Of a stretch of DNA of 64,000 nucleotides, positions 59,138 to 64,000 are shown one piece after another. Both the position numbers and the translations under genes were made by a program. The stretch comes from Saccharomycopsis crataegensis (Eukaryota > Ascomycota > Saccharomycetes > Ascoideales > Saccharomycopsidaceae). Numbering within the stretch: the stretch's first letter is position 1; the number at the start of each line of letters is the position of its first letter. The notes under the pieces are model-generated. The model made no database searches. It saw nothing but the letters and a program-made list of their open reading frames with translations, and was not told the DNA's origin. The stretch spans positions 459,001 to 523,000 of the forward strand of contig NW_027043822.1 of the NCBI RefSeq assembly GCF_037102585.1, in the 5' to 3' direction.

Positions 59138-62100
59138 ATGAATTTCTTACCAATCTTACAAGATCCTCAGAAGTTCACGCTGTTCAAAGACAGTGGCAGT
59201 AGCGACTTCTTCAGAATAGATCTCTTGAACTATGTGAACGATCTAACTAGAGATATCGAACAGTTGCGATCTGATAACCGAACTTTAAAGAGAGATATCT
59301 CCGAATTAAAAGAAGAATTGGTTATTGTCAATAATGATTCGGTTATCAAGCAAAAGGAAATCTCTCGTTTGGAAAAGAAAAACATATCGATGAAAAAACA
59401 GATTGATTTGAATACTTATAAAGGATATCATTATCGATATAATTCAAGAAGCCAGAGTGAAACACCTTTCTCTCCTTCTTCGACCTCTTCCTCATCGTCT
59501 CCGCCTCCTCTTATTAAACATGATGTCTCGCTCGATCAAAATGAAGCATCATTACCACAGCATATTCTCGATAATATCACTGATGAAATAGTCAGTAAAA
59601 GCGTCGATTCAATTATTGAAAAGGACCCAGTCGAAGACTTAGATTCCGTGAACGATACAAACTTGTTGAAAATCAAGGTGATCCAACTCAATGATGAGTT
59701 GAATCGTTCTAGAGATGCCAACAAGGCATTTAGGAAAGCATTATCGGAAATTGGTTCTGTGGTGATTTCTGTCGCCAAGGGTGACTTATCCAAAAAAGTT
59801 CAAATCCATGATGTTGAATCAGATCTCGAGATTTTGAATGTGAAAACCACAATCAATACAATGATGAAGCAATTGAATACGTTTGCTGTGGAAGTTACTA
59901 AAGTCGCTAATGAAGTCGCCAGCGGGGTTTTGGGTGGGCAAGCAAAGAACGACGGGACAGTGGGTATTTGGAGATCGCTTACCGACAATGTGAACATCAT
60001 GGCCTTGAATTTGACAAACCAAGTTAGAGAAATTGCCGACGTTACCAGTGCAGTTGCAAAAGGTGATTTATCAAGAAAGATTAATGTACATGCTCAAGGA
60101 GAAATCTTGCAGTTCCAGAATACCATTAATACCATGGTGGATCAGTTGAGAACGTTTGCTATTGAAGTCACCAAAGTTGCTAGAGATACCGGGGTTGAAG
60201 GTAAGTTGGGAGGTCAAGCGCGAATCAAAGGAGTTGAAGGGATTTGGAAAGAGTTAACTGATAATGTGAATGCTATGGCTACCAATTTGACCGATCAAGT
60301 CCGAAATATTGCCAATGTTACTACCGCGGTCGCTAATGGGGATTTGTCAAAAAAAGTCACTGCCAGTTGTAAAGGGGAAATTTTAGAATTGAAGATCACC
60401 ATCAATCAAATGGTGGACAGATTGCAGAACTTTGCTCTTGAAGTCACGACTTTAGCAACAGAGGTAGGCACAAAAGGTATTCTTGGAGGTCAGGCCAATG
60501 TTAAAGATGTCGAAGGTGCTTGGAAAGCAGTTACTACTAATGTGAATATTATGGCGGCTAATTTAACTAACCAGGTGAGATCTATTGCTGCAGTGACCAC
60601 TGCTGTCGCTCATGGTGATTTGTCTCAAAAGATTGCTGTTCAGGCTGAAGGGGAAATTTTGGAATTGAAGAATACTATCAATAAGATGGTGGACTCTTTG
60701 CAAGTCTTTGCCCTGGAAGTCACCAGAGTGGCAAAGGATGTGGGTATTGATGGTAAATTGGGGGTTCAGGCTCAGGTTAGTGACGTTGATGGATTATGGA
60801 AAGAAATCACCACAAATGTCAATACAATGGCTGCAAACTTGACCACTCAGGTGAGAGCGTTTGCCCAAATTACCGCTGCGGCAACTGATGGAGACTTCAC
60901 AAGATTCATTACTGTTGAGGCCTCTGGGGAAATGGATGCTTTGAAAACCAAAATCAATCAGATGGTTTTGAATTTAAGAGAATCGATTCAAAGAAATACC
61001 GCTGCCAGAGAAGCTGCTGAGTTGGCCAACAGATCGAAATCCGAATTTTTGGCCAATATGTCCCACGAAATTAGAACTCCAATGAATGGTATTATTGGGA
61101 TGACTCAATTGACTTTGGACACCCAATTGACTCAATATCAACGAGAAATGTTATCCATTGTCCACAACTTGGCAAATTCTCTATTGACTATCATTGATGA
61201 TATTCTTGATATTTCCAAAATTGAAGCCAATAGAATGACGGTTGAACAAATTGATTTCAGTTTACGAGGCACGGTATTTGGGGCATTGAAAACCATGGCG
61301 GTTAAGGCCATCGAGCGTCAATTAGATTTAGTGTATCATTGCGATAACACCTTTGCCGATAATTTGATTGGTGATTCCTTTAGATTGAGACAAGTCATTT
61401 TGAATTTGGTCGGGAATGCTATTAAATTCACAACTGCTGGTAGAGTTTCGTTATCAGTTCGTAAGCAAGACTGGGTCAGCGACGATGGAAGATTTTTCCT
61501 CGAATTCTGTGTGGCCGATACTGGTATTGGTATTGAAGAAGACAAATTAGGAGTGATTTTTGATACCTTCTGTCAAGCTGATGGGTCCACCACCAGAAAG
61601 TTTGGTGGTACAGGTTTAGGTTTATCGATCTCCAAGCAGTTGATTGATTTGATGGGAGGAAGTATTTGGGTCACTTCAACATATAGTCACGGTTCACAAT
61701 TTTATTTCACAATTGCCGTTAAGCCTGCCACGGTGAAACTTGAACGCCAAATAGAAAGTTTGCTCCCATTCAATGCTCCAAACGTTTTATTGATTTGTTT
61801 TGATCATGATGAAGATGGAATTGGTAATATCAAGGAAGCAGTGGAGAAATTGACTTTTAAGACCACTTTAACTAAAAGTATCGAAGAAGTAAAGAAATCC
61901 AATCCATTTAGACATGATATTATTTTAATTGATTCGATCGAGGCTGCGGAGCAATTGAGACTATTGTCCGATGTCAAGTACATTCCAATTGTATTGTTAC
62001 ATCCTTCCCTTTCTGTTAATATGAGGGTTTGTTTGGATTTGGGTATTAGTGCTTATGGTAGCACTCCATGCTCTCCTAGTGATTTGGCAAGTATTTTGAA

Positions 62101-62905
62101 ACCTGCCTTGGAATCACGTAGTAACCCACCAAATTCTGACGGCACTTTATCTTACAATGTCTTGCTTGCCGAAGATAATATTGTCAACCAAAAGCTTGCA
62201 GTCAGAATTTTGAAGAAAAACGGACATAATGTTACGGTGGTCGAGAATGGGTTGGAAGCTTATGAGGCAGTTACCACCAATGATTATGATGTTATTTTGA
62301 TGGATGTTCAAATGCCGGTAGCTTCAGGGTTTGAGGCCACAGCCAAGATTAGAGAATGGGAAAAGAAAACGTTCAGACAAAGATTGCCAATCATTGCCTT
62401 GACGGCCCACGCAATGTTGGGAGATAGAGAAAAATGTCTTCAAGCTCAGATGGATGAATATTTGTCCAAGCCATTGAATGCCAACTTATTGATCCAAACT
62501 ATCAATAGATGTGTTCATAATATGCAACAGTTGAGAAAACTCGCAAAAACAGGCGGCAATTCCAAATTCGCTAGGAATCTCAGAAATCATATCTTGAATC
62601 AAAGAATGGATGCTTCCAACCCTGAGTTGAAAAAATCTGTGATGTCAGAAGCTGATGATGATCGTGGCGAAATCCCAAAAGTCTCTGAATTAGTGACTGC
62701 CAGGAAGTTGGGGAAAACGGTATTTGAACAGAGTTTGGCCCAAAGGCCTTCGGCTTTGCCATTACCTGATAACACCACTTCTTTAAATGAAAGTTATATC
62801 GAATCATTTAATCGTGCCAAGGAAAAATTGGATAAAGAAAAGCAAAGGAGATTGGAGTTGAAGAAAAGTAACGAGCAAGCACGGATAATGGAGCTTAAAA
62901 AATGA
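59138..62905 (+). CDS. NIK1: Group III hybrid histidine kinase
   Basis: 1255-residue cytosolic osmosensing kinase of the Nik1/Os-1 type, acting above the Hog1 pathway. After a coiled N-terminus it has at least five HAMP-type repeats (about residues 200-630; markers [45 protein letters not shown]). H box [11 protein letters not shown] with phospho-His 643, N box [11 protein letters not shown] boxes DTGIGIEED and [11 protein letters not shown]. The receiver has [10 protein letters not shown], phospho-Asp 1056 (ILMDVQMP) and SKPLNA. A charged C-terminal tail of about 110 residues follows. There is no membrane segment. All key residues are present. Phenylpyrrole and dicarboximide fungicides act through this family. 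Confidence 0.97.
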   Translation: MNFLPILQDPQKFTLFKDSGSSDFFRIDLLNYVNDLTRDIEQLRSDNRTLKRDISELKEELVIVNNDSVIKQKEISRLEKKNISMKKQIDLNTYKGYHYRYNSRSQSETPFSPSSTSSSSSPPPLIKHDVSLDQNEASLPQHILDNITDEIVSKSVDSIIEKDPVEDLDSVNDTNLLKIKVIQLNDELNRSRDANKAFRKALSEIGSVVISVAKGDLSKKVQIHDVESDLEILNVKTTINTMMKQLNTFAVEVTKVANEVASGVLGGQAKNDGTVGIWRSLTDNVNIMALNLTNQVREIADVTSAVAKGDLSRKINVHAQGEILQFQNTINTMVDQLRTFAIEVTKVARDTGVEGKLGGQARIKGVEGIWKELTDNVNAMATNLTDQVRNIANVTTAVANGDLSKKVTASCKGEILELKITINQMVDRLQNFALEVTTLATEVGTKGILGGQANVKDVEGAWKAVTTNVNIMAANLTNQVRSIAAVTTAVAHGDLSQKIAVQAEGEILELKNTINKMVDSLQVFALEVTRVAKDVGIDGKLGVQAQVSDVDGLWKEITTNVNTMAANLTTQVRAFAQITAAATDGDFTRFITVEASGEMDALKTKINQMVLNLRESIQRNTAAREAAELANRSKSEFLANMSHEIRTPMNGIIGMTQLTLDTQLTQYQREMLSIVHNLANSLLTIIDDILDISKIEANRMTVEQIDFSLRGTVFGALKTMAVKAIERQLDLVYHCDNTFADNLIGDSFRLRQVILNLVGNAIKFTTAGRVSLSVRKQDWVSDDGRFFLEFCVADTGIGIEEDKLGVIFDTFCQADGSTTRKFGGTGLGLSISKQLIDLMGGSIWVTSTYSHGSQFYFTIAVKPATVKLERQIESLLPFNAPNVLLICFDHDEDGIGNIKEAVEKLTFKTTLTKSIEEVKKSNPFRHDIILIDSIEAAEQLRLLSDVKYIPIVLLHPSLSVNMRVCLDLGISAYGSTPCSPSDLASILKPALESRSNPPNSDGTLSYNVLLAEDNIVNQKLAVRILKKNGHNVTVVENGLEAYEAVTTNDYDVILMDVQMPVASGFEATAKIREWEKKTFRQRLPIIALTAHAMLGDREKCLQAQMDEYLSKPLNANLLIQTINRCVHNMQQLRKLAKTGGNSKFARNLRNHILNQRMDASNPELKKSVMSEADDDRGEIPKVSELVTARKLGKTVFEQSLAQRPSALPLPDNTTSLNESYIESFNRAKEKLDKEKQRRLELKKSNEQARIMELKK

Positions 62906-63678
62906 TCGTTGAAACAAAAAAAGAAATTGTCACTATTACTATTCCTTGTTGGTTTTTTGTAAAACTTCTATTCTTTTAAAAAGAAAAAATTATTTTGAAA
63001 TCTGCTCTTCTTTTTCTCAGTTTACTTATTTTTTCTTTTTTTATATTGTTGTTTGTTTATACGGTTTCTACTTTGTAATTGTTATTTTCTCTTATTTTTG
63101 TTGTTTAAGTGTATATTTTTTATGACTTCTTCTTTTCACTTTACCTTTGGTGTTAGTTTATTGTTCTTATTACTATGCTACTTTGTTGTATTAACTCGAA
63201 TAGAGAGGCTGTCGATTGAAGATGTAAAGAACGATCATTAACATTGATTTTATTAACTGGCTCAAAAAAAGTGAACCAAATAATAAAAACATAATGATAC
63301 AAACATCATGATGGGAGTCGCTAGCTGAGCTAGGGTCACCCGCTTGTTGAATAGCAGTAGAAGCCATATCAGACTAAGTAGTTGAAGTGTTCAGTGCATT
63401 AGCAATGACAGGATCATTGGAATCATTAGCTGAGCTCATTACAATAATAATATTCTTTCGGGACTTTCAAGTCAATGTTAATTATGTATAAATAATATTT
63501 GGTGGTATGGATGCACAGTTTAACCATCATTTTGTAATAAAGTCTACTATCGCTCAACATCCTACTCCGGTTCCAGCAAGTCCCAATGAATAAAAATTAG
63601 AAATAGAAAGCGCTATGCAATTATTTAATTAGATAGTATTAATTCAAAAAATAAAAATAAAAAAAAAGCATTTCATCA
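62906..63678. other. Convergent intergenic region between NIK1 and the PIL1-like gene
   Basis: 770 bp, T-rich after NIK1. A stretch at 63290-63445 has a coding-like composition on the minus strand (Ser/Asn/Thr-rich) but is too short to call. No RNA gene or LINE piece recognised. Confidence 0.45.
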
Positions 63679-64000
63679 TCACTTCACCTTGTTAGCTGCT
63701 GCTGGCTCTTCTTCTTCGACAGTTCCAAGCAGCTCTGCCTCTTCGTAGACATCGGCGGCATTTTTGTGCTGCAGTAATGAAGGTTTAACGACACCAGTGT
63801 CAAGGGTCCAGTTACGCAAAGCACTCTCAGCATCAATAAGGATTTGTTTGGAAGTCCCGTACCCATCATATGATGGTCTCACTTCACCTGGAGTGACTGC
63901 ACTGTCATCCAACAATTCCAATAAGGCTTTGCCATAAGTTGCAATCAACGCCAACTTTTCGGAAAATTCAATCATGGCATCAAATTGGTAGTGAAAGGCA
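63679..64000 (-). CDS. PIL1: Eisosome BAR-domain protein, Pil1/Lsp1 family (C-terminal part only)
   Basis: The frame is open through the right edge, so the gene's 5' part lies outside. The visible C-terminal 106 residues include LALIATYGKALLELLDDS, VTPGEVRPSYDGY and QILIDAESALRNWTLD, a block nearly fixed in Pil1 and Lsp1, which build eisosomes under the plasma membrane. The Met at 63975 is internal, not the start. The C-terminal tail (EEAELLGTVEEEEPAAANKVK) is short compared with S. cerevisiae Pil1. Whether this is PIL1 or LSP1 cannot be told. Confidence 0.9.
   Translation of the reverse strand, partial: AFHYQFDAMIEFSEKLALIATYGKALLELLDDSAVTPGEVRPSYDGYGTSKQILIDAESALRNWTLDTGVVKPSLLQHKNAADVYEEAELLGTVEEEEPAAANKVK

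Noticed and set aside
63379-63441. Short Ser/Thr/Asn-rich frame between NIK1 and the PIL1-like gene
   Set aside because: Too short to support a gene and no family recognised.

Overview
The window is nuclear DNA of a budding yeast (Saccharomycotina). The evidence is compact AT-rich genes with few short introns carrying yeast-type branch points (TACTAAC in RPC17), and yeast orthologues of HRP1, RPC17, MED10, POL3, RIO1, AVT1, PIL1/LSP1 and a group III histidine kinase (NIK1). One CTG codon at a conserved leucine in a NIK1 HAMP repeat argues weakly that CTG still reads as Leu. The genus cannot be fixed from this sequence.

Layout. Positions 1-28,790 are a solid nest of L1-type LINEs (Zorro-like: ORF1 with two CCHC zinc knuckles, ORF2 with endonuclease, reverse transcriptase and a C-terminal Cys/His motif). 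Three families are present, here called A, B and C. Almost all are on the minus strand, head to tail, and each starts directly at the poly(A) tail of the one before. In transcription order (right to left): G (family B, 5'-truncated, ORF2 intact), H (stub), I (stub), J (B, truncated), C (full 5' end), an antisense family-B copy E, a tRNA-headed SINE-like unit, segment X, K (stub), B (full-length, three single-base homopolymer losses), and A (ORF1 intact, ORF2 open to the window edge). The simplest history is repeated insertion of new copies into the poly(A) tail of older copies. The SINE-like unit shares its 3' half with the stretch just past LINE C, suggesting a LINE/SINE partnership that would be unusual in a yeast. 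This nest is the most novel part of the window.

A tRNA-Leu(UAA) gene at 28,847-28,930 marks the right border of the nest. Positions 28,931-64,000 are ordinary genic DNA: an unrecognised 1159-aa protein (-), SOD1 (-, one intron), an F-box/LRR protein (-), HRP1 (+), RPC17 (-, six-base first exon), MED10 (+), a formate/nitrite-type transporter (+), an Hlj1-like J-protein (-), an LTR-element fossil, POL3 (+), an SPX-RING ubiquitin ligase (+), RIO1 (-), AVT1-like (+), NIK1 (+) and the 3' part of a PIL1/LSP1 eisosome gene (-, cut by the window edge).

The host genes are not one pathway: they cover RNA processing and transcription (HRP1, RPC17, MED10), replication (POL3), ribosome maturation (RIO1), phosphate signalling (SPX-RING), stress (SOD1, NIK1) and transport. 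Readable promoter signals include an MluI cell-cycle box before POL3, a Pho4-type site before the SPX-RING gene, Yap1-type sites before SOD1, and a composite element shared by the RPC17/MED10 and HLJ1 promoters.
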